A stretch of 64,000 nucleotides of DNA from Hofstenia miamia (Eukaryota; Xenacoelomorpha; Acoela; Hofsteniidae): assembly GCA_900660155.1 (NCBI GenBank), contig CABFPE010000213.1:893820-957819 (forward strand), given 5' to 3'. The notes below the pieces were generated by a model. That model saw nothing but the letters and a program-made list of their open reading frames with translations, ran no database searches and was not told where the DNA came from. Positions 20,056 through 32,134 of this stretch are shown here, one piece after another. Position 1 is the first letter of the stretch, and every line of letters begins with the position of its first letter. The translations under genes were made by a program, and so were the position numbers.

Positions 20056-21266
20056 TCAACTTGCTAAGGCAAAAGAGTCTATTGACCTGTGTAATATAGG
20101 TCTTGACATCATCTCCCTTTTGAAGGAGAGATCATATAAGAGCATCTTGTACTGCTGTTTTATGTAAGGTGCTTTGTAATGGTCCTTGAAGTGACTGATG
20201 AGTAATTGATAATTTGTTTTGACCTCTCTGTCCAACATCATGTACTGATTGTAGGCAAGGCCTTGAAGGTACATGAGGAATTGTGTGGTGGTGGCATCTT
20301 GTGTAGTCTTATACTGTTTCAAATGACTGTGAAATTTTGTCTATCTTTCCAGTAAATTTGGGCAACACAGAGTGCTGATTGAAAATGTTTGCTGATTTGC
20401 TTCCTGATGCTTCTGTAGATAGAATCAACTGGGTGATCATGAGTTTTTGCAGACCCAATAGGGTTACTCAGAGGAGGTGGAGTGATTGTAGCAGTTGGGG
20501 TGACTGTGACACTAACAGGTGCTGTGGGCACTACTGTTGTGCTCAGGGTAAAAGAGCCTGGCATAGCAATGGTGGTTGGTGTTGAAACTTGCAAGGGAGC
20601 AGACTGAGTAAATGTAGGGCCTCCAACTGTAAAAGAGGTAATGGGGGTAACAAATGGTGGCGTCACTGGGGACATTGCAGGTGCTGTCAGAGCACAAGAA
20701 AAGTGAGCAGAAAACATCTGTGATATAATATGTGAAAACCTTTCAGAGAGAGCATCAAGAGCATTATCCAAGAAGGCACAAGTTACATACTCAGGTTCTC
20801 CTGATGAGATCAGTGGAGAACATGGGGTAGGTTCTTGAACTTGCATCTCTAATGCAGAAATAGAGTTGAGCAAGTGCCTCTCACATTGCCAAGCTGTGGT
20901 AGCTTGTTGTTGTAGCTCTGCCTGCAAGGCATCAAGGTGGGCTTCACAGGAATGGCGTTGAGAAATCTGCTTGGAAAGCACTTCTCTAAGCTGTTCAACT
21001 TTGGTTGTTGGTAGCTCTGGAGAAGGTGACAATGGCTTATATGAAATAAACAAGTTCAACAAGGTAGCAGGAGTGGGAATCTCTTGCAGAAAAACTTCAG
21101 AGGGTGTTGACATAGCAGAAATATGTTTAACAGGGGTAGATTTAGGTAAAGCAATTGCAGAATCAAATCCAGCAGTGTGAAGGGCAGTGTCCAGACTGCC
21201 AACACTCACACAGGGGATACTCTGAGTGGGTGTCCCATTATGAGAAATAGAAAAATCCATATCCAT
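20056..21266 (-). mobile_element. Gypsy gag-like region (fossil)
   Basis: N-terminal Met near 21266 (MDMDFSISHNGTPTQS). A Gln/Leu-rich, probably coiled-coil stretch (VEQLREVLSKQISQRH onwards), then a Pro/Thr/Val-rich linker, then a capsid-like part at 20056-20322 (FLMYLQGLAYNQYMMLDREV). Typical layout of a structural gag protein; no zinc knuckle was recognised. Confidence 0.6.
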
Positions 21267-21849
21267 AAGTAACAAGAATAAGTAAACAAGTAAAAAGAAA
21301 ATAAAGTAAGAGACAAGGTTCCAAAAACAATTCCAATAATGTAGGAAAAACATCCAATGGTGTAGGAGAAATAAAAGCAACTGACAGACAGTAGCAAGGT
21401 ATAGGTACAACAATCATTCCAAATTCTAGAATAATGAGAATTGAGGCTTGGTAATGGCATTGGATCACAGAATTGAAAATGTAGAATTATGTATGAGGTA
21501 GAGTTGTGCATCAATGGGTGGTGAAGTAGATCACAGTCAGGGGAAATCCATCCCAGCTGACTCACACCCAGTGGAAAAACAAAACAGTTCTGTATCACAT
21601 CAGGGTCACCATGTGGAATCACAGGGCATGTCTAACAGCTCAATCAGTATGAAGGTTGCAAAAGATTACCATCACCAAGAGCAGCCTAAACTCTAACAAA
21701 ACAAATGAAGATTGGTAGTTTATCAATTTCACTGTAGAAAAATGAACTGAAACCATTTCCAAGAAGGCATTCCACCTAGAAACCAATTTACATGGCATCA
21801 TGCTGAAGCCAAATCATAAGAAACCATCCATACCTTCCAAATAATCGTG

Positions 21850-22396
21850 TGCCTTTAGTATATTTTCTAGGTCAATATAATTTTGCTCAGTGTTCTTGTT
21901 ATCTCAGCACATGTAATAAGATATAATAACATAAAGTTACCACATATTCATGTACACCAATGGCATTCTGTCAAGGAGCAAGTTATCACCCCAGGCACAG
22001 TGGAGTTCCTCCCACATTATCACTGGATCTTACAAGCAAATACTATCATATTAATAACAATGCCAAAAAGGGTTAGTAATATAAAGTAAGTAGAGAAGCA
22101 AATGTTATCCAGCAAGAACAAAATTTATTTTGACAATTGCAATAATGAGTTCCCTATTTTTATACAGAGAAAAAGGTAAATATTTACTGTTTACAAAATT
22201 CACTTAATTCCCTCACAAATTAAACAAGCAATTTACATGTACACTTTAATTGAGGGGACAATTATAAAAAATTTGAAACCTAAGTTCAAAATACAAATAT
22301 CAATAAAAATCACTAAATTAATAATTGGAATAGCACCAAATTGATGAAAAAGAGTGCCAATAAAAATAAAATAAAGGGCCCTAAGTGACTCTACAT
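21850..22396 (-). repeat. LTR of the Gypsy family (5' LTR of the 15.5-22.4 kb element)
   Basis: On the minus strand it begins TGTAGAGTCACTTAGGGCCC, has TGTCCCCTCAATT, a TATA-like CTGTATAAAAATAGGG and AATAAA. It aligns with LTRs at about 24200-24870 (minus) and 26217-26860 (plus), all clearly diverged from each other. Confidence 0.65.
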
Positions 22397-22436
22397 CAAA
22401 AGCCTGTCTTCTCAGTACCATTGATCTGTAGAACAT

Positions 22437-24100
22437 GTGCTAGGTGAACTGTGCCTTTCTTACAAAACACAGGATTGTAAGAACTTTAAGGATCATATTT
22501 TTTCAAAAACTGGAACACCTGATATTTATTCAAGAGGGGTGGTCTGGCTTATATCCATTTTCCTCACTCAAACACCACAATTACCACTACCTGTGGACAA
22601 ATCAACTCAGGAAAAGTGGGCAAAACAAGGCGCAATATCACAATTTGCCTGTAAGGATGTAAACTAAAAAACTGGCTGCTTCATAAATGCCCAGTTCCCA
22701 CATCACCAAGGAAAACAAAATGTACAATGGAAAAATTCAAGGAATATTATGCCTGACTGGTGGGGGTGTCCAGTGTCACAGGAAGATTGTCACTAATGAT
22801 GATCTGCAAGTTTTCTTTGATATATTGAAGAAGTATATGTGGGGTGCCACAGAGAATACCAAATTTAATTTCTTTAATTCAGAGTATGCCCCCTTTGCAC
22901 TGAAAAGTTAATGGAAAGGTTACCAGTGTCCACCTTGCAATTCTTTGAACTTCTAAAACATTATGACATCTACAATAAAGCAGAAATATTTTTCAATCTG
23001 GAGAGGCTCAACTACTCTGATGCAAATCAACAAGAAAGGAAAAATTGTCCCAATACTTATCCTGGACCAAGTAATGAAGACCCCAGAGCAATTTTATAGA
23101 GAAGAAGAACTTTTAGCCACCTGAGTAATACAATTGTCACCAGCTACAAAAGCACTGATCAAAAACATTAATCTCAAAAAAGTTGCAGGTCCTACTGCAT
23201 CCCTCAGCCAACTCCATGGTTGTCCATCACTGAGGATGAGTGCATCTTCACTATCATACATAATCTGGAAGAATTTGCTGAGATTCTAATTATACAAGAG
23301 TACATCATTGAAACTAACAAGGACAAAGATATTCTGGGCCTAATGAAATGGTGCCTTACTGAGATATTCTCAAAGGAAGAGTTAGTAATTCTACAATTAC
23401 CCAGTTAACAACTGACTTTGGATGTAGAATGCACCACTGCTCAGGTCAGTGCCACTACTGGTCAAATTAATAAGCTCAGAGGAAGATTTTGGATACCATC
23501 AGAAATGTGAAGATAATCTACCCTTTCACCATAAGAACTGCCATCCTTCATGAGAAAGTTGAATTGAACAGCATTGAAAACCATGTGGAATGAAACAACC
23601 TTTTATGCATACCACCACCATACATTGAAACACTGCTAATCCTCCCATCCTGGAAAGTGAAGAAAGGGAAAAAGAATGTCTCAGCTCACTTAACTGATAA
23701 GCTCAATTACATAAGTATCAGTGTGGAAGTTAAATGCCTGAGCCAAACACCTGAGTATAAAGCAGTACAAGACAAGCTTGTTCAAGGCAGAAATAGAGAG
23801 AGCATTTTTATAAATGGAAAACTTCCTATTAAATACATTTTCCAGAAGGGGCAAGCCCTACATGTGCAGTTACAAAAGATCTGGATAAAATACTACAAAT
23901 GAACCCATGAGTACCCATCCTCTTCCAGGCTGCAGGGGACTTCATGTGGATCAATAACATAGAAACAAAAACCAGAATCAGTGGCTGGGGCTATTCTGGC
24001 AGCACTAAGGAACTCATTGTACTAGCAGAAGGTTGCAGAAGTAACCTTAATAAGGCAAACCTGATTCTAAAAATAATTCAGTAATTGATCTAACAAACAT
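22437..24100 (+). mobile_element. Unidentified coding-like internal segment of an old element (fossil)
   Basis: Several short plus-strand frames look protein-like rather than random (for example GKIQGILCLTGGGVQCH, TNDDLQVFFDILKKYMW, KGQALHVQLQKIWIKYYK), but I recognise no family. The segment lies between LTR copies, so it may be the inside of a related or different LTR element. It is broken in several places and CpG-poor. Confidence 0.4.
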
Positions 24101-24199
24101 TGGTAATTCATCCATGTAACTAATAACTGTTTAGAGAGAAAACATCTGGGATGACCAATTCATATGGCTTCCAGCCAAAGTGCTACCTGAAGAGAAGTG

Positions 24200-24870
24200 C
24201 TACCTGAGTGGGTAGTGCTATCCTATTTGTCTCATAGTTTATTATCTAGCTCAATACAAATATAAAAGTCTTGATTTTGTTCTTATCTCTCACCTCACTA
24301 ATTAATAGCACATAATTGCTGTTCATTCAGGTTAACCAACAGTATAATATCATCATAGTGTAATCATGTTATTAGTGCATGTTGAAATCAAATGAAGGTT
24401 TTATTATATCTATGTGTAACTGTAACCTAATTCAGTCCACAATTTGGGCTGCTAACTGCCTTGTCAAATCAGTCCACATTAGAGTAACTCCCAAATTGTC
24501 ACTGTAAACTTACACAATCATTATAATTAAATTAACTAACTCAATAAAAATATAATGGTGGAAGAGAGTTGAACACAGTTTAGGTAAGATAAACTCTATT
24601 GACATTTGCTACATTATTGCTCCTATTTATACATAGTTCTTAAATAATTACCTGTCTTTGTTTACAACTCAAAATCATACAATCATGCTTCCCTTGCAAA
24701 CTCAATTGAGCAATAAAAACATGTAGCACCAAATTGAGGGGACATTAGTTTAGCATTGTAAACCAAGCTTGAAATAAGGAGTTTAAGTCACAGTGATGTA
24801 AATATAAAGAATTACAAATTAGAAAATAAATTGAAAATAAATAAAAATGAGCAAAAGTCCCAAGTGACTC
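24200..24870 (-). repeat. Second LTR copy of the same Gypsy family
   Basis: Reads on the minus strand from TGTTGAGTCACTTGGGAC through TGTCCCCTCAATTTGG, a TATA-like GTATAAATAGGAG and AATAAA-type signals. Diverged from the copy at 21850-22396, so it is from a separate or very old insertion. Confidence 0.65.
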
Positions 24871-24911
24871 AACAATACTATTATGTCATGAAGTGAATTG
24901 AGATCATTGCC

Positions 24912-25731
24912 ATCTCAGATAACAATTTTGGTTGCTTTTATGTTGCTTATAGTTGTTTCATAATTTTGGTTGTTGCAGCAACCACTAACATCATAATAAC
25001 AACATTAGTAATAAATAATCAGTGAGCAGATGCTTGCAAATAAAACTCACTTTGCTATTTTTATTACTAGATCCTTTTATAAAAAAGGATTTACAAAACC
25101 TTTTTTGAAATTTTTAATTTGTGAAAAATTATAATATACCAGATAAGTGAATTTTCAAAATAATTTATTCATGAATATTTGGACACCTTGATATTGAATG
25201 TTAAATAAAATAAGTTACAATTGAACAGAAGATATTTTTCACAACTTAAGAAAGTACTATTTCAAAATTGTGCTTAATTTTAGATTTTTAAAATTTTATT
25301 AAGTTTGGCAGATTTTTATGCTCATTGTTATCATTTATATACAAGACATTCATTTAAATCTTTAACAAATGTTTGTATTTAATATGCTTTATATCAAAGG
25401 TTGTGGTTTGCCCTTTGTTGGGATTGTGTTTGTTTAAACAGCAATGTTTGAACAGCTTAGCAATATAAAATTTAATTTTGCATATAAAATTAATGCAAAA
25501 ACAATCATGTGAAAACATAAAACAATGTTGTTACAACCTCAAAATATTGCTGTTTCATTAATAAAAAACAACCAAAAAGCAACCTAATGTGACATTGTTG
25601 AAGCAACATTGTTTTGACCAATGAAATGGTACCATTTCAACATTAAAACAACATTGTTTCTGACACATAAAACAACCACATAACAACCCCAAACAACATT
25701 GCTTAGCCCTTAAATTGTTATCTGGGATGCT
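24912..25731. mobile_element. Fold-back / MITE-like element with CAGATAACAATTT ends
   Basis: The left end CTCAGATAACAATTTTGGTTG is matched at the right end, as reverse complement, by CCCAGATAACAATTTAAGG. A further interior run rich in ACAACATTG / CAATGTTGTT occurs on both sides. About 820 bp, no coding capacity. The superfamily is unclear because the target duplication is not convincing. It sits between LTR-derived pieces. Confidence 0.5.
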
Positions 25732-26216
25732 ACATGCAGACATTTCCAATCCAAAGAAGATGATGCTTCAAAAAGTTACTGAGTTCTGCTCACTGTTTGT
25801 TGACAATGTGACTCAAGTGGCGTCATTTGACGAGGTATTTGTTCACTTTTACCCTGATAACATAATTAGCACAAGCAATGCACATACCTCAGATATGGAT
25901 GCTCTCATGACTCTAATGGTTGCACTTAAAGGTTTTCAACTGTATAAATGATTTTTCAATAGTTTTACTCAAAGACTTAATAACCTCCATCAAAATTGCC
26001 CTGATCAATTCACACTTGCCAAGTCTCCAGTTCTTTTGTTTAAAGGATGAGGTAGTCATGCAAAGAGAAGTCTTCACACAGGTGACAAAGAGACCCTAAT
26101 ATGCAGAGATAATCAGTTGGGATGACATACTCAGATTCAAGGTGATTGAAGAAACTCAGAAGCTAGTTTCCAGGCCAACTCTCCAACTCTTACCACAAAT
26201 AAATGTGAGCAAGGGG
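25732..26216 (+). mobile_element. 3' internal part of an LTR element (fossil)
   Basis: Coding-like plus-strand sequence (KKMMLQKVTEFCSLFVDN and onwards) leading into a purine-rich tract (AGCAAGGGGGCG) immediately before the plus-strand LTR. That is the expected position of a polypurine tract. Product not recognised; broken. Confidence 0.4.
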
Positions 26217-26860
26217 GCGTGTATAGTAACTCAGGGACTTTGGTAAATATTTTATTTATTTATATTTATTTGGCTATTTTTGATCTACCTTAATCATGGT
26301 GATGTCACTATGACATAGGATTTATTTTGTTTAATTTCAAGAGCAGTTTTTATGAACTAATAGTATTGTCCCCTCAAACTGTGTTATATGTGTAATTGCT
26401 CAATTAAATTTGTGAGGAAATCAAATGTTTGAATTTGTAAACAACAACCAGGTAGTTATTCTTACTTTGTATGAATAATGAGAAACTAATTTTGAGGATT
26501 TGAAATTTATTGTTCTTCACCAAAACTGTGTTTGCTTTTTCTCTACCTTTTGATAATATTTTAACCTGATGGTTACCATAATTGCTTAAGTTTCCAGTAA
26601 CAATTTGGCAGTCACTCCTTTGATCCTGGGACAACAACTTGTTCCTTGACAAAGGTAGCCCAAATCATAGACCACATTAGGGTATGGATATGGCTACTTG
26701 TAGATATAATAAACAATTTATTACACTGTTATTAAATTATGCCATTGACTAGCATTAATGCATGGTAATTACATGCTATTATTACAAGTGTTGAGAGATA
26801 AGAGAACAACTGAGATGGTTTATTGAGATAGATAATAATGTGTATATAGGTAATTTGCAT
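26217..26860 (+). repeat. Third LTR copy of the same Gypsy family, plus strand
   Basis: Begins TGTATAGTAACTCAGGGAC and carries TTGTCCCCTCAAACTG, CAATTAAATTTGTGAGG and a 3' half ending near GAGATAGATAATAATG, collinear with the copy at 24200-24870. The opposite orientation means at least two independent insertions of this family occurred here. Confidence 0.6.
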
Positions 26861-26864
26861 GCTC

Positions 26865-28772
26865 ACATTTTCTGTCAGGACAGAACTAGGCTTTTATTGT
26901 CCTTGACTATTTGAAAAAAGTTAACAGATAAATTCAGTTTTTCACAATTCATATTTGAAATAAATCAAATTTTACAATTAATGGATTTTTAATCATCAAG
27001 CTAATACTCCCTGATGATATAATATGAAATTAGCAAAAGAAAAAATAAATGTTAAAGCTATAGCTACCTTTTACAATAAAGTACAAACTTCAAAATGAAA
27101 TAAGATAATTAAATTTCTACTTCAAATTAAACAGAGTTTTGATGGACTGCTAAATGTTTAATAAATGCAAATGAAAACATCAATGATTGTAATTATGACA
27201 CTTGTTTCTATATATTTGTTGGAAGTCCATATTTCAATGATCTAACCTACATTAATAAATAGTCAAACCCAGATGTATAATTACAATTTCATTGAAATTA
27301 TTTCACTAATGGTTATAAATTCTGCATGTGATCAGAAATGAAATTGGGGGGAGGAAGTGATAAACAACCACACAGCAATATAATAATAGTTAGCTACCTA
27401 AAATCTTCAAATTCATCATCTGAATTTCTCATGCTACAGGATTTTGTAATTAAATATTCATGTTTTTTTCTACTTAATTCTAATGTAATGAATAATGTAA
27501 ATCATGCATTATTGTGACATCCTCTACTTCAGACAGCATTGCTCTCATAAGTGGTGGTTGTAATGTCACATCTTCTACAAGGTAGAGCTTTTCACATAAA
27601 ATAAAACATATCTGGAATAACAACATAAATTGATCAACAATATAAGTGATCACATAAACTTAGTACAAACCTTTATGTTTCAGCTAGATGTTTCTAATCA
27701 AAGAATTTACTTTATTATATATTTACCCTGTTACTTAGTTTGAAATGTGATTTTGTTTTGTTCATGTAACATCTATTTCTTAAAATTTTTGTTTATGTAG
27801 CAATCCCAAAACTTGGGTGATGACCAAGATTATTATATGGTATCTTGACAGATTTGGTAATTACTTAATGCTTATATGATTTATTTTTGTATATAAATTC
27901 TTTTAATGGTTTATAGATAAATTGGCTTAAATAATTTATTTAGGTGACTCCAAAAATGAATTTCAAGGAAATTAAATGATTAAAGATTAAATAACTTTAA
28001 ACATAATTTATTTAGCAGCTAAAAATGTATGAGAGTTTAAATTAATGAAAGATAATGAAATATAATTATTTTTAATAAGTAATTTATATTTGTTGTTTAA
28101 TAATCACAATTTAGTTAAAGTAGCAAAATTTTACAATATTATAAAAGACTTTAATACAACAATTAACAAGTCAGCTAAATGTAAAGATGAATTAATTAAC
28201 AAGCCTTTCATATAAAAAATTCTATGCCTAGTAACTTTGCTGATGACAACTACTGAAAGCCATTAGAAGCATCCTTCATGATACTAAGAATTTTGCTTCC
28301 TTACAATCCCATTAGTCTGGATTAGTTAATTAATATAAAGACTTAATATATCAATACTTGATTATGACTTGCATCATTAATTAACAATCACTAGAGAGAC
28401 TACAAAGAGTTTCTACAAAACAATTTACTAATGATATAGGATACAATATTAAAAACATTTCAGGAAAGTTTTCAACAAAACAATATATATAAATTTTAAT
28501 AAAGATTTAAGTAATCAAAAGTAGATTACTACAAATTTATGGGAATGATAAGTGGCTGAAATTAACATAAAATAATTTTGTCCTCAACTCTTTTCTGAAA
28601 GTATTCCAGATTAGTTTTGCTTTACACAAATAATTCATTTTATAAATATGCAAAGCTAAATTAGTAAATCAAAAATAATTTGTATTGGCTTCAGGGATGA
28701 TATCCCATTAATCTTTAATAAATAGCTTTTCATGAATTCTATTTTACAAGTGATCACTAATGAATTCTTCTA
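26865..28772. other. no gene seen; CpG-free AT-rich DNA
   Basis: About 1.9 kb with no open frame of note and, on reading, no CG dinucleotide. Probably decayed transposon sequence too old to name. Confidence 0.5.
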
Positions 28773-28776
28773 TTAA

Positions 28777-30045
28777 CTCTAGAACTACTGCAAAATTTTT
28801 TTACAAAGAATAACCAACACCAGTCAAAATGACCAGTGCTAAAATAATCTATTACAAATATAAAAACAAAGTTAGCTTATGATTGCTTCACACATATTTA
28901 TTGCAAAATACCCTATAGAATCCAAATTTATCCAATTTTGAGAATCATGGGAGCTAAAAAATCAGAAAATTGCATTCATCTGAATCATGTGAGTCAGGAT
29001 AAGGTATTTGATTTAGACAATATTTTGGTTTACATCTTTGTAAATCACTACTTTTAGACAAATTAAATATCTGTAAGAACAGTGAGTTTTCAATTCATGA
29101 GTTTTATATGCAATATGATGCAATTTGTTGTAAAATCTTGAAATTTTTCTTCAGTTGCATGGAATTTAATAGAGTGTATCCAAGATGATCTATGTAAAGT
29201 ACAATCAAATCAAGGGAAAGTTATTACACCAAAATTGATTTCTTGACAGCATATTTTATGAGAGCAATACCAAATTCTTTTCATCAAAGGGTGTGAACTG
29301 ACACAAGCCTCAGTCCAAGAATAGCTCTAAGATAAACAAAACCAATAAATTCTTCAATTTCACATATTGATGAGCCTAATATTGGTTTTGAAAGCTTTGA
29401 TTTAACAATTATGGTATATTGATTTTTTATTACCATAAAATCAGTAAAGATGATTCTTCATGCAATAATCAGATTAGATAATGTTCATTTTGTTGATAGT
29501 TAAATTTCTGGTGAGATCATAATGATATCATGTTGACCAGAATTTACATTATTCCAACTGCAATTCCATGTTTTAATTCCCAAAATAGTGTCATATTTAG
29601 CAATGAAGTCTAATATTGGTTCATATATTGAACTACAATTTTAAATCATCATTTTCAATAAGATTTTCAAATATAATGCCATCAGAATCCATGGAATCAT
29701 CATCCTCTTATGATTTCTCTGGATCAAGATTGGTGAAATGTTTAAGAACATTCAATGATGAGAATTGCTGTGCATTACCAAGAAGATGGTATAAAGTTAG
29801 TTCCATTGTAATTCTTACAATAAAGCGGGTCTTTTAAGTGTTTTGAATGCTCACAACACTTACCAGTCAAAAGGACCAGAATGGGTATTGTATGTATTCA
29901 CATAAAAATACAGTTAAAATTCAATGAAAGTTGCATAATAATTGCATAAAAATAAAATAATTGTAAGAAAATTTGAAATCAAATAGTTCAACTGAAAATT
30001 TTTACAAGACGAAAGGTTAAAAAGACCAGTTTGTGTATTCTAGTG
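28777..30045 (-). mobile_element. piggyBac-like DNA transposon remnant with TTAA target duplications
   Basis: Flanked by TTAA at 28773-28776 and 30046-30049. Ends are CTCTAGAACTACTGC on the left and, as reverse complement, CACTAGAATACACAAAC on the right, with subterminal TCAAAATGACC / GGTCYTTTTGACTGG motifs. Minus-strand reading gives an acidic piece (EDDDSMDSDGIIFENLIEND) and CEIEEFIGFVYLRAILGLRL, like the N-terminal acidic tail and the start of the DDE domain in piggyBac transposases. The remnant is about 1.27 kb, too short for an intact transposase of about 600 residues. It is full of stops, so internally deleted and inactive. piggyBac elements move by cut-and-paste at TTAA. Confidence 0.72.
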
Positions 30046-30935
30046 TTAATACCAGTTGGGTCTTGAAAAGCTTAATAGTGAATTTTCCAATTTAAAAAAT
30101 TGTTCTATGATCAAGAACTCTCATTGAAATATATTATAATTATGTATTTTTCTTAGATTATCGTATATATAATTTATAATTGTAAGAATTTTCTTTTCCA
30201 TTTTCTCTAATTTCTAAAATAACTCTTGTGTGTGCAGTGGNTACGTTTTATTGATTTTAAATTTTTATTTTAGTTATGCTATTGAATGGTTACTATGATA
30301 ATTTAGTGTTCGTGTTAACCAGTATCACCCCATAATTTTTCCATGTTCAATTGTANGATTTTCAAATATAATGCCATCAGAATCCATGGAATCATCATCC
30401 TCTTATGATTTCTCTGGATCAAGATTGGTGAAATGTTTAAGAACATTCAATGATGAGAATTGCTGTGCATTACCAAGAAGATGGTATAAAGTTAGTTCCA
30501 TTGTAATTCTTACAATAAAGCGGGTCTTTTAAGTGTTTTGAATGCTCACAACACTTACCAGTCAAAAGGACCAGAATGGGTATTGTATGTATTCACATAA
30601 AAATACAGTTAAAATTCAATGAAAGTTGCATAATAATTGCATAAAAATAAAATAATTGTAAGAAAATTTGAAATCAAATAGTTCAACTGAAAATTTTTAC
30701 AAGACGAAAGGTTAAAAAGACCAGTTTGTGTATTCTAGTGTTAATACCAGTTGGGTCTTGAAAAGCTTAATAGTGAATTTTCCAATTTAAAAAATTGTTC
30801 TATGATCAAGAACTCTCATTGAAATATATTATAATTATGTATTTTTCTTAGATTATCGTATATATAATTTATAATTGTAAGAATTTTCTTTTCCATTTTC
30901 TCTAATTTCTAAAATAACTCTTGTGTGTGCAGTGG
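29662..30935. repeat. Exact 579-bp duplication around an N-bounded 114-bp patch (likely assembly artefact)
   Basis: 29662-30240 is repeated base for base at 30357-30935 (offset 695). Between the copies lies 30242-30355, bounded by single N at 30241 and 30356. That patch matches the sequence at about 31905-31989 apart from an extra stretch of about 30 bp. The duplicate carries a second copy of the right end of the piggyBac remnant. Confidence 0.9.
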
Positions 30936-31900
30936 TTTTCAGGTGAAGTTGAAGTTATTGAAACAAAGTTTGAGTTTTTGTGTTTTAAGTTTGAGTTTTA
31001 GTATTTTTTGAAAATTCAAAATTTGATTCTATGCTAAAAATAAATCTTTCAAATTATAAAGAAATTTTTTGCCGCATTTTCATGTGGATTATCAATCAGG
31101 TGTATGTTCAAGGCTTGATGATTTCTCTTCCCAGTTTTTTTAGTCAAGTTCAATCTACTGATCTGAGTTGGAGTTTTTTGCATTAGGTGTGTTTGTTCAA
31201 GTATTTTTTTTTGAAAAAGTTGAAGCTCAATTAAGTTTTTTCAATTTTTGCATTTTTTTGACTAAAATATAATTATATTTACAATTATTTTGAGCTTTGT
31301 AAGCCTAAAAATCATTATTTTCAAATGATAAAAAAACTGCATTTCAAAATATTTCAATTTTTATGGTATTGAGTTAAAGTTCGCTTTCAAGTTTTCTAGT
31401 CAAGCTTATTTGAGTTCAAATTCTTAACATTCCAAGTACTCAAAAGCCCTGTTTCAAAGACAGACAGAGTTTTTCAGTGAAACTTGAGTTCAGAATTTTC
31501 AATGATTTCAAGTTTCTTTAATTTGTTTTCCAATATTTCCAATTTTTGTAATCCTAAAAATTGTATCTACAATTTATATGTAAGTTCATATGTCATTTAA
31601 CGGATTTTTTATTATATGTTCTAAATTGTTTTGCAATTTCATCACTATCACTTGACACTGACAAATATATGACTAAATAATAAATTTTTGTTATACAGTT
31701 CAAATTTGTCAAATCGGTATTTTACTTTAACAAATCGGATTGAAATTGCCCGAAATTACATATTATCCTTTTATAGACACAGTATTAATTTTTCGGAATC
31801 GATTTTATATTTTTTTCAGAAATATTTGGAGATGATTCTTTTGAGTAATAATGTATATTTAGTAATTAAATGACATTTTTATTAATTTTTGTACCAATAT
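30936..31900. other. no gene seen; T-rich sequence
   Basis: T-rich, with many GTTGAAG / AAGTTTGAGTTTT words that may reflect slippage-derived degenerate repeats. No coding frame. Confidence 0.5.
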
Positions 31901-31989
31901 TTTTACGTTTTATTGATTTTAAATTTTTATTTTATTTTAGTGTTCGTGTTAACCAGTATCACCCCATAATTTTTCCATGTTCAATTGTA

Positions 31990-32134
31990 AATTCTTGCAA
32001 CATACTTGAAGCATATTAAATATGAAATAGAAAATATAAGAATTAGAAAAATAAATGTTTCTTATTAAGAGTAACCTGCTCTTGATTCTCTTCAATTGTG
32101 AAGTTGCAGGAAACAGATTATGGTAGCTGAAGTA
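31990..32134. other. no gene seen
   Basis: Short AT-rich stretch between the N-patch homologue and the 3' tail of a LINE. Confidence 0.5.

Larger units (their letters stand above)
15480..22396 (-). mobile_element. Fossil Ty3/Gypsy LTR retrotransposon
   Basis: Minus-strand element with parts in the Ty3/Gypsy order: 5' LTR (about 21850-22396), gag-like region (about 20056-21266), retropepsin-like region (18966-19649), reverse transcriptase and RNase H region (about 17640-18960), integrase region (about 16560-17220), and a short tail to about 15500. No matching 3' LTR was found, so that end appears truncated. It is broken in many places (roughly ten or more) and CpG-poor, so it is old. Gypsy and not Copia is inferred from RT before integrase. 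Confidence 0.85.
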
